Shown: positions 10,521 to 19,815 of the stretch, in pieces
How the letters are laid out: each line of letters starts with the position of its first letter
How positions within the stretch are numbered: position 1 is the first letter of the stretch
Source: Notoacmeibacter marinus
GTDB lineage: Bacteria; Pseudomonadota; Alphaproteobacteria; Rhizobiales; Rhizobiaceae
Assembly: GCF_002238045.1 (NCBI RefSeq)
Contig: NZ_NBYO01000001.1
Coordinates: 558,001-622,000, forward strand
Length of the DNA: 64,000 nucleotides
Reading direction: 5' to 3'
Program-made: the position numbers and the translations under genes
The notes under the pieces: model-generated
What the model was told of the DNA's origin: nothing
Databases searched by the model: none
Seen by the model: the letters and a program-made list of their open reading frames with translations, nothing else

Positions 10521-11078
10521 TCAGGCGCTTTCCAGTTCGCGATCCCGGACAAGAAACCGGTCTGCGATGGCCGAGATGAAGTCGGGCAATTCCCGATTGC
10601 CCGCCGACGTTACGATCTGCCGATCGCTTCGCGGCCCGCTTTCGCGAACGAAAGCGCCTGCATTGCGCAGATCGTTGCGGATGGTTCTCGTGCCGGTCAC
10701 TATGCGTCCGCGAACGATGCCGGCTTCGCTCAGCAGGATGGGCGCGTGGCCACAGGCGGCGACAACTCGCCCGCCAGCATGGAACCGGGCGATGAAATTG
10801 ATGGCGAACCGCTCGCCCTTCAACGCATCGACGGCGATGAGTCCCGGCGGAATAACGAGCATGTCGAAATCGGTGCGAACCACTTCGTCGAGCACCATAT
10901 CGACGTGTTCTTCCTTGCTCCAACCGTCCTTGGACCATCCTCTGATCCGCCGATCGGCAAGCGACAGAAGGCGCACTTCCGCGCCCTCGAGGCGCAATTC
11001 ATCACGAATGGCATGAAGCGCCGGCGCGTCGAAGCCATCCGTCGTCAATATGCCAATACGACAAGTGTCGAGTTTCAT
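10521..11078 (-). CDS. DJ-1/PfpI family protein
   Basis: A 185-residue cytoplasmic protein of the class I glutamine amidotransferase-like superfamily. The nucleophile elbow is AACGHAPILL near residue 110, with Cys followed by His as in PfpI and YhbO. It has FDMLVIPPG and IRNDLRNAGA, usual for this branch. Family members act as glyoxalases, deglycases or chaperones; which applies here cannot be said. AAGGGA precedes the ATG. It is the last of a minus-strand run behind dut, with a 92-base gap. Confidence 0.9.
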   Translation of the reverse strand: MKLDTCRIGILTTDGFDAPALHAIRDELRLEGAEVRLLSLADRRIRGWSKDGWSKEEHVDMVLDEVVRTDFDMLVIPPGLIAVDALKGERFAINFIARFHAGGRVVAACGHAPILLSEAGIVRGRIVTGTRTIRNDLRNAGAFVRESGPRSDRQIVTSAGNRELPDFISAIADRFLVRDRELESA

Positions 11079-11170
11079 CGGGCGTCCCTTCCCATGTTCT
11101 ATTCGGGGAGAACGCCTCAGATCGGCTTCCGTTCTTTCCGTTCAGGAGAAAGCGAGACGCGTTTCTCGCA

Positions 11171-11635
11171 TCATGCCGAGCCGGTCGACCCGAACCCGCC
11201 GGCGCCCCTTTTCGTTTCGGTCGCGGTCCGACGCTCTTCCATCGTCGCGCGGATGACCGGGGCAACGACAAGCTGCGCGATCCGCATCCCGCGTTCGATG
11301 GTGACGCTTTCGGTGCCGAGATTGACGAGCAGCACCTTCACCTCACCGCGATAATCCCAGTCGATGGTGCCCGGTGTGTTGAGGCAGGTAATGCCCTGTT
11401 TCAATGCGAGACCAGAACGCGGGCGCACCTGCACCTCGAACCCTTCCGGGATTTCCAAAACGAGACCGGTCGGGATGGCCATGCGCTGCATCGGGGCGAG
11501 CGTTACCGGTTGGTCTTCGGGCAAGGCCGCGCGGACATCCATGCCAGCCGCCCCTTCGGTCGCGTAGGATGGCAGGTCGAGCCCTTCGCCATGCGGCAGG
11601 CGGACAATCCCGATGGTCGGCACGCCGGACGCCAT
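11171..11635 (-). CDS. dut: Deoxyuridine 5'-triphosphate nucleotidohydrolase (dUTPase)
   Basis: A 154-residue trimeric dUTPase that hydrolyses dUTP to dUMP and keeps uracil out of DNA. All five family motifs can be placed: [38 protein letters not shown] and the C-terminal GGFGSTGSA that closes over the nucleotide. The start overlaps the pncB stop by one base (TGATG), so the two are coupled. Pairing of dut with the NAD salvage genes is unusual; dut more often sits by coaBC. Confidence 0.97.
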   Translation of the reverse strand: MASGVPTIGIVRLPHGEGLDLPSYATEGAAGMDVRAALPEDQPVTLAPMQRMAIPTGLVLEIPEGFEVQVRPRSGLALKQGITCLNTPGTIDWDYRGEVKVLLVNLGTESVTIERGMRIAQLVVAPVIRATMEERRTATETKRGAGGFGSTGSA

Positions 11636-12945
11636 CAGACGAGCACCGCCTGTTCCACGCGTCGTTCGGAACCGAACAGCCGCAGATAGTCCTGCACCAC
11701 GGCCTCGTCCCCCGTCGCCTTGTTGGGATTGTCTGACAGCTTGACGGCCGGCCGGCCCACCGCCTCTGTGACCTTGATGACGATGCTGAGCGCGCGCAGC
11801 CGCTCGTTCTCGGTCGGCGCCATGCCGACGAAATCATTGGTCAGATTGGTGCCCCAGCCGAAGGCCATACGCACGCGGCCGTCGAAATGGCGATACGTCT
11901 TCTCGATGGTCTCGACATCGAGCCCGTCGGAAAAGATGAGAATGCGGTCTTGCGGATCGATGCCCTTTTGCCGCCACCAGTCGATGATGCGTTCGCCGCC
12001 CTCGATAGGCGGTGCGCTATCGGGGCGAAAGCCGGTCCAGTCGGCGACCCAATCCGGCGCGTTTTTTAGAAAGCTTTCCGTGCCGAACGCGTCGGGCAGG
12101 ACGATCAGCAGATTGCCGCCATAGAGCGTGTTCCAGTCTTCCAGCACCCGATAGGGCGAAAGCAGCCGCTCCGCGTCGCTGCCGGCCAGCGCCGCATAGA
12201 CCATCGGCAGTTCGTGCGCATTGGTGCCGACCGCTTCGAGGTCTGTATCCATGGCCAGCTTGACGTTCGACGTGCCGGTGAAATTCTCGCCGATGCCCTC
12301 CTTCAACGCCTCGACGCACCAGCGCTGCCAGAGGAAGGAGTGCCGACGCCGCGTGCCGAAATCGGAAATGCGGAGGTTTTCCAAATGGCGGAGCCGCTCG
12401 GTCTTTTCCCACATGCGCGCCTTGGCCCGTGCGTAGAGAACGTCGAGATGGAACCGGCCCATGCCGGCCATCGCCTGGCGGCTGCGCAGCTCCATCAGGA
12501 TAGCCAATGCCGGGATTTCCCACATGGACACTTCGCACCACGGCCCGGAGAAGCTCAGTTCGAACTGGCCGTCGCGCACCGACAGATCGTAGTCCGGCAG
12601 GCGGAAACCGGCGAACCATTCCAGAAAGTCCGGCTCGAAGATTTGGGTCTTGCCGTAGAAAGTGTTGCCGGCGAGCCAGATGCGCTCCTTTTTCGACAGC
12701 ATGACGGTGCGCGCATGATCGAGCTGTTCGCGCAGCACCGCCTCGTCGATCTCGTCGGCGAGGCGGATCCCGGGTTTGCGATTGATGAGCGAGAAGGTCA
12801 CCGGCAGGTCGCGGTGCATCTTCCAGATCATCTGCAGCATCAGCAGCTTGTAGAAATCCGTATCGAGGAGCGACCGGACGATCGGATCGAGCTTCCATGT
12901 GTGATCGTGAACGCGCTTGGCGAGGTCGGTGATCGGGGTTGCCAT
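11635..12945 (-). CDS. pncB: Nicotinate phosphoribosyltransferase
   Basis: A 436-residue enzyme of NAD salvage that joins nicotinate to PRPP with ATP hydrolysis. The N-terminal [16 protein letters not shown], the central [12 protein letters not shown] with catalytic-site region GTSNVKLAM, and [10 protein letters not shown] near residue 365 are characteristic of the PncB type I family. The length agrees with the family. GGAGA lies seven bases before the ATG. It follows pncA by 12 bases, so nicotinamide is deamidated and then captured by products of one operon. Confidence 0.97.
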   Translation of the reverse strand: MATPITDLAKRVHDHTWKLDPIVRSLLDTDFYKLLMLQMIWKMHRDLPVTFSLINRKPGIRLADEIDEAVLREQLDHARTVMLSKKERIWLAGNTFYGKTQIFEPDFLEWFAGFRLPDYDLSVRDGQFELSFSGPWCEVSMWEIPALAILMELRSRQAMAGMGRFHLDVLYARAKARMWEKTERLRHLENLRISDFGTRRRHSFLWQRWCVEALKEGIGENFTGTSNVKLAMDTDLEAVGTNAHELPMVYAALAGSDAERLLSPYRVLEDWNTLYGGNLLIVLPDAFGTESFLKNAPDWVADWTGFRPDSAPPIEGGERIIDWWRQKGIDPQDRILIFSDGLDVETIEKTYRHFDGRVRMAFGWGTNLTNDFVGMAPTENERLRALSIVIKVTEAVGRPAVKLSDNPNKATGDEAVVQDYLRLFGSERRVEQAVLV

Positions 12946-12957
12946 GATTGTCTCCGG

Positions 12958-13560
12958 TCAGGCGAAGGTGACGCCTGCCTCCTCCATTGCCTGTCGCATC
13001 CGCCCCTTCGACCCGTCCAGATCGATCGACGCCGTCGCCTGCTCGACCACGCGTGCGGAAAAACCGTAGCGGCGCGCATCGAGCGCCGACCACGCCACGC
13101 AATAATCGAACGCCAGCCCGCACAGGACGAGATCGGTGATCTGCCGCTCGCGCAGATAGAAGGCAAGGCCCGTCGGCGTCTGCCGGTCGTTCTCGCGGAA
13201 GGCGGAGTAACTGTCGATCTCCGCGCGGAAACCCTTGCGGAGCACGAGTTCGGTCTTGGTCCATTCGAGACCGGCGTGAAACGCCGCGCCTTCGGACCCT
13301 TGAAGACAATGATCCGGCCAGAGCGTCTGTTCGCCATAGGGCCTCGCGACCGTCTCAAAGGGCGCCTTGCCTTCGTGCTGGCTGGCGAAGGAGGAATGGC
13401 CCGCCGGGTGCCAGTCCTGCGTCAGGATCACATGATCGTAACCGGCAATGAGGCTGTTCACGACCGGCACGATGGACGTCGCACCGTCCACGGCGAGCGC
13501 GCCGCCCTCGCAGAAATCGTTCTGCATATCGATAACCAGAAGTGCCGTCTTGCCGTCCAT
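12958..13560 (-). CDS. pncA: Nicotinamidase/pyrazinamidase
   Basis: A 200-residue isochorismatase-fold amidase converting nicotinamide to nicotinate. The catalytic Asp lies in VIDMQNDF (Asp10), the metal-binding residues in QDWHPAGHSSF, and the nucleophilic Cys in GLAFDYCV near residue 155. The start has AAAGGGG about six bases upstream. It is first of the pncA-pncB-dut run and separated by 89 bases from the membrane-protein gene before it. Confidence 0.97.
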   Translation of the reverse strand: MDGKTALLVIDMQNDFCEGGALAVDGATSIVPVVNSLIAGYDHVILTQDWHPAGHSSFASQHEGKAPFETVARPYGEQTLWPDHCLQGSEGAAFHAGLEWTKTELVLRKGFRAEIDSYSAFRENDRQTPTGLAFYLRERQITDLVLCGLAFDYCVAWSALDARRYGFSARVVEQATASIDLDGSKGRMRQAMEEAGVTFA

Positions 13561-13649
13561 GGCGGCCCCTTTCTTCTCCGTCCCACGTCTAGTGGAGCAG
13601 CCCGATCAAGAAAAGGGGTCCCGACAAACAGGCCGGACTGCGGCCATTA

Positions 13650-14285
13650 TCAGCGGTCGCCCATCATGAACTCGCCCTTGACCAACCAGGACAGGCCGAA
13701 GGCGATCACGGCGACGGCTTCGGCGGCAAGAATCACGAAGCGATCCGCCATATCCTCCGCCGGGCACCGCGCCACCGTAGTGAACTCATAGGCGATGATG
13801 CCGAGGCAGATGAAGATCGTCAGGCCGGCCGCGATATAGACGGCATTGCGGCGGCGCTTCATCGGCGTTTTCGCACCTGACGATCGGGTAAAGAGGAAAA
13901 GGCTCATCACGCCTAGTGCCGCCAAAAAAACGGCCGCGGCGACGACGTGAATCTGAGCCGACGCGCCCGCGCTCCAGAAATCGAGGCAATTGTTCTCCGA
14001 TGTCGGAAACAATGCCACCGCATAGGCGGAGACGCCGGCGATGGTGGTGACGATATCGTCCATCTGCTCATAGCGATATGTGATTAGAAAGGTGCCGATA
14101 GCGAACAGCGTGCCGACGAAAATGTCGCGGAGATCGCCGTGATAATAGCTGCTGAGCGTCGGCCGAAACGTCATATCGATGAACAGGCCGCCACCAATCA
14201 GGACGAGCGGAAGGAGCAGGCCGAGCCAGCCGACGAGGCGGCGCAGGCGCATATAGTTCATCAGTCGCGGATCGCTGCCAGTCAT
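13650..14285 (-). CDS. Uncharacterised integral membrane protein
   Basis: A 211-residue protein with about six hydrophobic spans (near residues 15-35, 55-75, 80-97, 115-135, 148-170, 185-205). The motif SSYYHGDLRDIFVG after the first span and SAYAVALFPT after the third recur in a family of uncharacterised bacterial membrane proteins related to DUF998. No catalytic motif is seen. The ATG at 14285 is preferred because AAGGAG lies eight bases upstream, rather than the TTG at 14306. Function unknown. Confidence 0.8.
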   Translation of the reverse strand: MTGSDPRLMNYMRLRRLVGWLGLLLPLVLIGGGLFIDMTFRPTLSSYYHGDLRDIFVGTLFAIGTFLITYRYEQMDDIVTTIAGVSAYAVALFPTSENNCLDFWSAGASAQIHVVAAAVFLAALGVMSLFLFTRSSGAKTPMKRRRNAVYIAAGLTIFICLGIIAYEFTTVARCPAEDMADRFVILAAEAVAVIAFGLSWLVKGEFMMGDR

Positions 14286-14379
14286 GCCCGTCTCTCCTTC
14301 CGACAAAGGGAGACGGACGGCCCGGTAAAGTCAATCGGAAGAGTGATTTATCCGCAGCTCCGTCCGTCAATCGGGCAAT

Positions 14380-14877
14380 TCAGGCGTCCTCCGCCGCGAC
14401 TTCCAGCGCGGCGATGTCGAATTTCGTCATGGCGAACATGGCGTTCATGACGCGGCTTCTCTGACCGGGATCGCCATTCATCAGTTCAACGAAACGGCGC
14501 GGAACGATCTGCCAGGGAATATCGAACCGGTCGCGGCACCAGCCGCATTGCACTTCCTTGCCGCCTTCGGTGAGCGCGTTCCACAGCCGATCCGTCTCGG
14601 CCTGATCGTCCGTCAAGACTGATATCGAAGCGTATTCGTTGCGCGGCATCGCCATACCGCCATTCATCGCCTGATAGGGCGTGCCGGCGAGCGTGAAGTC
14701 GACCATCATGACATCGCCTGTCGTGATGGGCATCTCGTCGGGCATTCCGCCGGGCACATGCGCGACGTTCTCGATGCGGCTGCCGTGCAGCAGCGAAACA
14801 TAGAAATTCGCCGCCTCTTCGGCGTCGCCGTTGAACCACAGACAGGTGCGCACTTTCGAAGTCATCGGCTTGGCCAT
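14380..14877 (-). CDS. VOC-fold protein of the PhnB/3-demethylubiquinone methyltransferase-like family
   Basis: A 165-residue protein with the glyoxalase/bleomycin-resistance (VOC) fold of the PhnB-like group: MTSKVRTCLWFNGDAEEAANFYVS opens the first beta-alpha-beta unit, and GWCRDRFDIPWQIVPRRF is a conserved signature of the second. Members are often labelled 3-demethylubiquinone-9 3-methyltransferase, but this small fold has no methyltransferase domain, so that label should not be trusted. The ATG at 14877 follows the DUF1428 stop by one base, so the genes are coupled. Lies in the TetR operon. Confidence 0.88.
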   Translation of the reverse strand: MAKPMTSKVRTCLWFNGDAEEAANFYVSLLHGSRIENVAHVPGGMPDEMPITTGDVMMVDFTLAGTPYQAMNGGMAMPRNEYASISVLTDDQAETDRLWNALTEGGKEVQCGWCRDRFDIPWQIVPRRFVELMNGDPGQRSRVMNAMFAMTKFDIAALEVAAEDA

Positions 14878-14878
14878 C

Positions 14879-15226
14879 TCATGCTTCCAGAACGGGTTCG
14901 AAGCCGCCCCAGAACATCCGCTTTCCATCGAAGGGCATGTCCTGCGGCATCATCGACGGATCGTCCATCATCTTCTGCCAGGCCGCGTCGCGTGTTTCCT
15001 TGTCCGGCCATTTGATCCAGGAGAAGACCACCGCTTCGTCATCCTGTCGCTTCGTCGCCAGCGAGAAGGAGGTGGTTTCGCCTTCCGGCACATCGTCGCC
15101 CCAGCACTCGACGATCTCGAGCGCGCCGTATTCACGGAACAGTTTGGCGGCCTCCTCGGCATGCGCGATATAGCTGGCCCTGTTTTCGGTTGGCACCGGG
15201 GCCACGAAACCGTCGATATAAGCCAT
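14879..15226 (-). CDS. DUF1428 family protein
   Basis: A 115-residue dimeric alpha/beta-barrel protein starting MAYIDGFVAPVPTENRASY, with the family phrases ECWGDDVPEG and FSWIKWPDKETRDAAW and the ending PFDGKRMFWGGFEPVL. No enzymatic function is established for the family. AGGAGG precedes the ATG at good distance. The gene lies 17 bases downstream of tetR and one base upstream of the VOC gene, so these are a three-gene operon. Confidence 0.93.
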   Translation of the reverse strand: MAYIDGFVAPVPTENRASYIAHAEEAAKLFREYGALEIVECWGDDVPEGETTSFSLATKRQDDEAVVFSWIKWPDKETRDAAWQKMMDDPSMMPQDMPFDGKRMFWGGFEPVLEA

Positions 15227-15243
15227 GGTCTTTCCTCCTGATT

Positions 15244-15894
15244 TCAATTCGCTGATGATTTGGGACGGCGCCCGAACAGCAGTTCGACATAGCGCCTCAG
15301 ATGACCGACGCTTTCGCGTGCGCGCTCCGGCCCGCCATCGGCCTTGGCGATGATGAAGGCGCCCTGCAGGACCGCCTGGGTGTGAAGCGCAAGACTGTCG
15401 GCCGTCCAGTCCGCATCGGGGCAGGACCGGCTCTTCGCCGCTTCGATATCGGCGGTCAGCGTTTGCGCATGATCGAAAATCGAGGCCCTGGCGGCGTCGC
15501 GAATGGTCGGCGCGGACAGATGCGTTTCCTGCGCCAGCGTGCCCGCAAAACAGGTGAATTCGTCGGTCTGCCCGCCAATGATGTCACGGCGGAAATCGAT
15601 ATAGGCCAGCACCCGATCCAGCGGATCGTCCGGGAGGTGATAGGGCGCAGCTTCGAAGAGCTGGCCCGTCACCTCGCTCCAGCGCATGGCGGCGGCCACG
15701 GCCATCTCTTCCTTGCTGCTGAAGTGGTGGAAGAAGCCGCCCTTGGTGACGCCGGCGCAGGACGCCACCTCGTCCACCCGCGTCGCCGCGTAACCCTTCT
15801 GCCGAACGGAGGCGATGGCTGCATCGAGTATGCGCATTCTCGCCTCCTGTCCCTTTGCGTAGCCCTTGTGGCGCTGCGTCGTCTGTTCACTCAT
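15244..15894 (-). CDS. TetR/AcrR family transcriptional repressor
   Basis: A 216-residue regulator with an N-terminal helix-turn-helix (ILDAAIASVRQKGYAATRVDEVASCAGVTKGGFFHHFSSKEE region, about 20-65). The ligand-binding part has DFRRDIIGGQTDEFTCFAGTLAQE, typical of the subgroup that precedes DUF1428/VOC genes. The ATG at 15894 is chosen over an in-frame upstream codon, because the upstream one would place the start inside the operator at 15904-15921. Autoregulation and control of the two downstream genes are inferred. Confidence 0.95.
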   Translation of the reverse strand: MSEQTTQRHKGYAKGQEARMRILDAAIASVRQKGYAATRVDEVASCAGVTKGGFFHHFSSKEEMAVAAAMRWSEVTGQLFEAAPYHLPDDPLDRVLAYIDFRRDIIGGQTDEFTCFAGTLAQETHLSAPTIRDAARASIFDHAQTLTADIEAAKSRSCPDADWTADSLALHTQAVLQGAFIIAKADGGPERARESVGHLRRYVELLFGRRPKSSAN

Positions 15895-15903
15895 GTAGAA
15901 TAC

Positions 15904-15921
15904 ATACCAACCGGTTGGTAT
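15904..15921. promoter_or_regulatory. TetR operator, perfect 18-base palindrome
   Basis: ATACCAACCGGTTGGTAT is a perfect inverted repeat 10 bases upstream of the tetR ATG. The TACCAACCGGTTGGTA type is a well-known operator form for TetR-family proteins. It also lies 77 bases upstream of the divergent nuclease start and could affect that gene as well. Confidence 0.85.
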
Positions 15922-15997
15922 TTTTGTCAACAGTCCAAGTTAGGGCGGCGGTAACCCGGCTTTGCCATCCTTCGCTGCAGTTGCAGCAGGACATGTC

Positions 15998-16531
15998 ATG
16001 GGCCGGCCTCTTACTCATTCCCGCTTTCACTTTTGCCGACACCTGTTCGGTGCCTGCAGGGTGCCTGTCGCGACAGCCACTTTTCTGGCGGCGGCGCTCG
16101 TCGCGTCGTGCGGCGTCGCACCCCGTCAGGCGACACCCGAAGAAGTCGCCCTGGTGTCCTCGGCGGGCAGCGATCTTTATCAGCCGCGCAGCATGACGCG
16201 TTGCGAGGGCAAAGGCCGCAGGAACTGCGTGGTGGACGGCGATACGCTCTGGATCGGTGGCGAGAAAATGCGCCTCACCGGCATTGATGCGCCCGAACTG
16301 AAATATCGCTGCATCAAGGAGGCGGCACTGGCGCGCAAGGCGACCTGGTCGCTCGTCGAGATGGTAGACAACCAGCCTCTCGCGGTGCGCCGCCAGGGAA
16401 CCGACCAATACGGGCGAACGCTGGCCAGATTGGCCAACGTCAACGGTGACATTGGCAAGCAGATGATCGCGCGTGGCGTTGCGGCCCCGTGGCGCGGACG
16501 ACGCTACCCCGCTTCGTTCTGGTGCGGCTAG
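15998..16531 (+). CDS. Thermonuclease-family (SNase-like) lipoprotein or exported protein
   Basis: A 177-residue protein with an N-terminal signal (hydrophobic VATATFLAAALVASC) ending in a plausible lipobox, so it is probably exported and lipid-anchored. The rest is a staphylococcal-nuclease-like fold: CVVDGDTLWIGGEKMRLTGIDAPEL carries the first catalytic cluster, and QYGRTLARL the second. The usual catalytic Arg before the ID-APE turn is represented by Arg in KMRLTGIDAPE. AGGA upstream favours the ATG at 15998 over a TTG at 15962. Confidence 0.87.
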   Translation: MGRPLTHSRFHFCRHLFGACRVPVATATFLAAALVASCGVAPRQATPEEVALVSSAGSDLYQPRSMTRCEGKGRRNCVVDGDTLWIGGEKMRLTGIDAPELKYRCIKEAALARKATWSLVEMVDNQPLAVRRQGTDQYGRTLARLANVNGDIGKQMIARGVAAPWRGRRYPASFWCG

Positions 16532-16605
16532 TCGGCGACCCACCGCGTTGACTTCGGCCCGGGCGCTTGCCACATGGCGGGCAAAGCTCACGCGGAACAC
16601 CATTC

Positions 16606-18201
16606 ATGGCCGATACATTGGAAGACAAGGTCGCGCGGCGGCGCACCTTCGCCATCATCTCGCACCCGGACGCGGGCAAGACCACGCTGACCGAAAAGCT
16701 GCTGCTGTTCGGCGGCGCGATCCAGCTCGCCGGCGAGGTCAAGGCCAAGAAGAACCGGCAGAGTAGCCGCTCCGACTGGATGAAGATCGAGAAGGAGCGC
16801 GGCATCTCGGTCGTCACCTCGGTCATGACGTTCGAATATGAGGATCACGTCTTCAACCTGCTGGACACGCCCGGCCACGAAGACTTCGCCGACGACACCT
16901 ACCGAACGCTTACGGCGGTCGATTCCGCCATCATGGTGATCGACGCCGCCAAGGGTATCGAGCCGCGCACGCTGAAACTGTTCGAGGTCTGCCGGCTGCG
17001 CGACATTCCCATCATCACCTTCGTCAACAAGATGGACCGCGAGGCGCGCGACAATTTCGAGATTCTCGACGAGATCGAGGAGAAGCTGGCGCTTGATACC
17101 GCACCGATCACCTGGCCGATCGGTCAGGGCAAGAGTTTCTGCGGCACCTATCACCTGGCCGAAAGCGCGGTGCGCCACGGCGATGACGAGACGGAGCGCA
17201 CCAAGGTCAACGGTCCGCAGGCCGATGCCGCCGCCGGCATGCTGCCGGACAACGAACAGGAGGGCTTCGTCGAGGGCGTGGAACTGGCGGCCGAGGCCTG
17301 CCGGCCGTTCGACATGCAGGCGTTTCGCGAGGGCCATCTGACGCCGGTCTTCTTCGGCTCGGCGCTGAAGAATTACGGCGTGCGCGACCTGATCCATGCG
17401 CTGATGGACTATGCCCCCGCCCCCCGCGCGCAGGAAGCGGAGAACCGCCATGTCGAGGCGACCGAGAAAGGCATGAGCGCCTTCGTCTTCAAGATTCAGG
17501 CCAATATGGACCCGAACCATCGCGACCGCATCGCCTTCGTCCGCGTCTGCTCCGGCACGCTGGCGCGCGGCATGAAGGCCAAGCTGGTGCGCACCGGCAA
17601 GGCCATGCCGCTCTCCGCGCCGCAATTCTTCTTCGCCAGTCAGCGGCATCTGGCCGAGGAAGCCTATGCGGGCGACGTCGTCGGCATTCCGAACCACGGC
17701 ACACTGCGCATCGGCGACACGCTGACCGATGGCGAGGACATCGTCTTTCGCGGCGTGCCGAATTTCGCCCCGGAAATCCTGCGCCGCGTGTCGCTGAAGG
17801 ATGCGATGAAGGCCAAGAAGCTGAAGGAGGCGCTTGCCCAGATGGCGGAGGAAGGCGTCGTCCAGCTCTTCACGCCGGAAGACGGCTCGCCGGCAATCGT
17901 CGGCGTTGTCGGCGCGCTGCAGATCGACGTTCTGGCCGAGAGGCTCAACCAGGAATATTCGCTGCCGGTCGGCTTCGAACAGGCCCGCTTTGCCGTTGCG
18001 CGCTGGATCTCCGCGCCGAGCCCGCAGGAGCTGCGCGATTTCATGGAAGCCCATCGCGGCGAGATGACGCGCGATCTGGATGGCGATCCGGTCTATATGG
18101 CGCCGAACGCCTTCTCGCTGAACTATGAGGCCGAGCGCTGGCCGAAGATCGAGTTCGCGACGGTCAAGGACTATCAGATCGGCGCGAAAAAGGCGGCTTG
18201 A
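16606..18201 (+). CDS. prfC: Peptide chain release factor 3
   Basis: A 531-residue translational GTPase that removes RF1/RF2 from the ribosome after peptide release. Motifs: ISHPDAGKTTLTEK (P-loop), QSSRSDWMKIEKERGISV (switch I), DTPGHEDF and VNKMDR. The length matches the family. The ATG at 16606 is the start; a TTG 39 bases upstream is in frame but adds an unlikely leader. A hairpin-like CCGGC/GCCGG pair follows the stop without a T-run. Confidence 0.97.
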   Translation: MADTLEDKVARRRTFAIISHPDAGKTTLTEKLLLFGGAIQLAGEVKAKKNRQSSRSDWMKIEKERGISVVTSVMTFEYEDHVFNLLDTPGHEDFADDTYRTLTAVDSAIMVIDAAKGIEPRTLKLFEVCRLRDIPIITFVNKMDREARDNFEILDEIEEKLALDTAPITWPIGQGKSFCGTYHLAESAVRHGDDETERTKVNGPQADAAAGMLPDNEQEGFVEGVELAAEACRPFDMQAFREGHLTPVFFGSALKNYGVRDLIHALMDYAPAPRAQEAENRHVEATEKGMSAFVFKIQANMDPNHRDRIAFVRVCSGTLARGMKAKLVRTGKAMPLSAPQFFFASQRHLAEEAYAGDVVGIPNHGTLRIGDTLTDGEDIVFRGVPNFAPEILRRVSLKDAMKAKKLKEALAQMAEEGVVQLFTPEDGSPAIVGVVGALQIDVLAERLNQEYSLPVGFEQARFAVARWISAPSPQELRDFMEAHRGEMTRDLDGDPVYMAPNAFSLNYEAERWPKIEFATVKDYQIGAKKAA

Positions 18202-18357
18202 GCGTGTAGCCAGGCGAACCGGCAACATATTCCGCCGGAGTGGCTGCAAAGCGAAATCGGTGCTCCGTCATGGCTTTTAATCGCCAAGCGAATCCCTAAA
18301 TCGGGAGTGCCCACACCCTATATGTTTTCAACAACACCAATTGCCAAAGGAGCCATT

Positions 18358-19014
<657 letters not shown>

Positions 19015-19039
19015 CCGAGGCGACAAAACACCGAGTGAG

Positions 19040-19073
19040 AAAGGGCCGACACAGCAATGCGCCGGCCCTTTTC
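19040..19073 (+). terminator. Rho-independent terminator after peroxiredoxin
   Basis: Stem AAAGGGCCG (19040-19048) with CGGCCCTTT (19063-19071), a 14-base loop, and the stem's own T-rich end. Confidence 0.85.
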
Positions 19074-19085
19074 GCTATCCGGCAT

Positions 19086-19111
19086 GGAACGAGAGCGGCG
19101 TCTCACGTGTT
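19086..19111 (+). promoter_or_regulatory. Candidate sigma-EcfG promoter for the DUF892 gene
   Basis: GGAAC at 19086, 17-base spacer, TGTT at 19108. The consensus is GGAAC-N16/17-CGTT, so there is one mismatch in the -10. It begins just beyond the upstream terminator and ends 43 bases before the ATG, the right place for a promoter of a stress protein. Confidence 0.5.
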
Positions 19112-19154
19112 AGTCGAACAACCATTTCGAACACACCGAAGGAAGGTTCATTTC

Positions 19155-19649
19155 ATGGCGATCGATAATCTCAAGGACGTGTATGTCGACCAGTTGCAGG
19201 ACATTTTCAGCGCCTGCCACCAGTCCAAGAAGGCGACGGAAGAGCTCAAGGGCGCGGCAAACGATTCGGAACTGAAGGATGCGCTGGATGCCGGCGTAAA
19301 AGGCATCCAATCGGGCATGGATACGCTGCGCGAAATCATCGAAGGCCACGGTGCCGACCCGAAGGGCGAACACTGCAAGGGCATGGAGGGGCTTGTCGAA
19401 GAGGCCCGCTCGCACGGCATCAAGGAAGACATCAGCGATCCTGATGCGCGCGACGCCATGATCATCACGCAGTATCAGCGCATGGCGCATTACGCCATCG
19501 CAGGCTACGGTTGCCTTGTCGCCTTTGCGCGCCGGCTGGAACTCGATGGCGAAGCCGAAAAGCTGCAGGATTGCCTGAACGAAACCTATGAAGGCGATCG
19601 CCACATGACGGACCTCGCCATGGGCGGGATCAACAAAGCAGCCGTCTGA
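19155..19649 (+). CDS. Ferritin-like DUF892 family stress protein
   Basis: A 164-residue four-helix protein of the YciF/YciE (DUF892) family. MAIDNLKDVYVDQLQDIFSACHQ opens the first helix; acidic and His residues (GADPKGEHCKGMEGLVEEA, MIITQYQRMAHYAIAGYG) stand where ferritin-like proteins bind metal. The family is often induced by stress; the enzymatic role is not known. It has its own terminators on either side and a sigma-EcfG-like promoter. Confidence 0.9.
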   Translation: MAIDNLKDVYVDQLQDIFSACHQSKKATEELKGAANDSELKDALDAGVKGIQSGMDTLREIIEGHGADPKGEHCKGMEGLVEEARSHGIKEDISDPDARDAMIITQYQRMAHYAIAGYGCLVAFARRLELDGEAEKLQDCLNETYEGDRHMTDLAMGGINKAAV

Positions 19650-19678
19650 ACCACTCCCGATCGACAGTATTACCGAAG

Positions 19679-19705
19679 GCCGGCGATTTATCTCGCCGGC
19701 TTTTT
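19679..19705 (+). terminator. Rho-independent terminator after DUF892 gene
   Basis: Stem GCCGGCGA with TCGCCGGC around the loop TTTATC, followed by TTTTT. Thirty bases after the stop. Confidence 0.9.
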
Positions 19706-19815
19706 CACTTTGATAACCGTATCTAAAGCCGGTGGCGACGCAAACTTTCCTTTAGGGTCTTTTCGGTAATCTGTAAGGCTTAACGTTTTTCGGGTTTTCC
19801 ATCGGTGCCGCAGAT

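Noticed and set aside
14380-14877. Ubiquinone methyltransferase label for the VOC protein
   Set aside because: The protein is a small PhnB-like VOC fold without a SAM-binding motif, so the common database name is misleading.
16588-18249. Minus-strand ORF of 553 codons over prfC
   Set aside because: Antisense shadow of RF3; its His/Arg/Asp-rich translation has no domain-like pattern.
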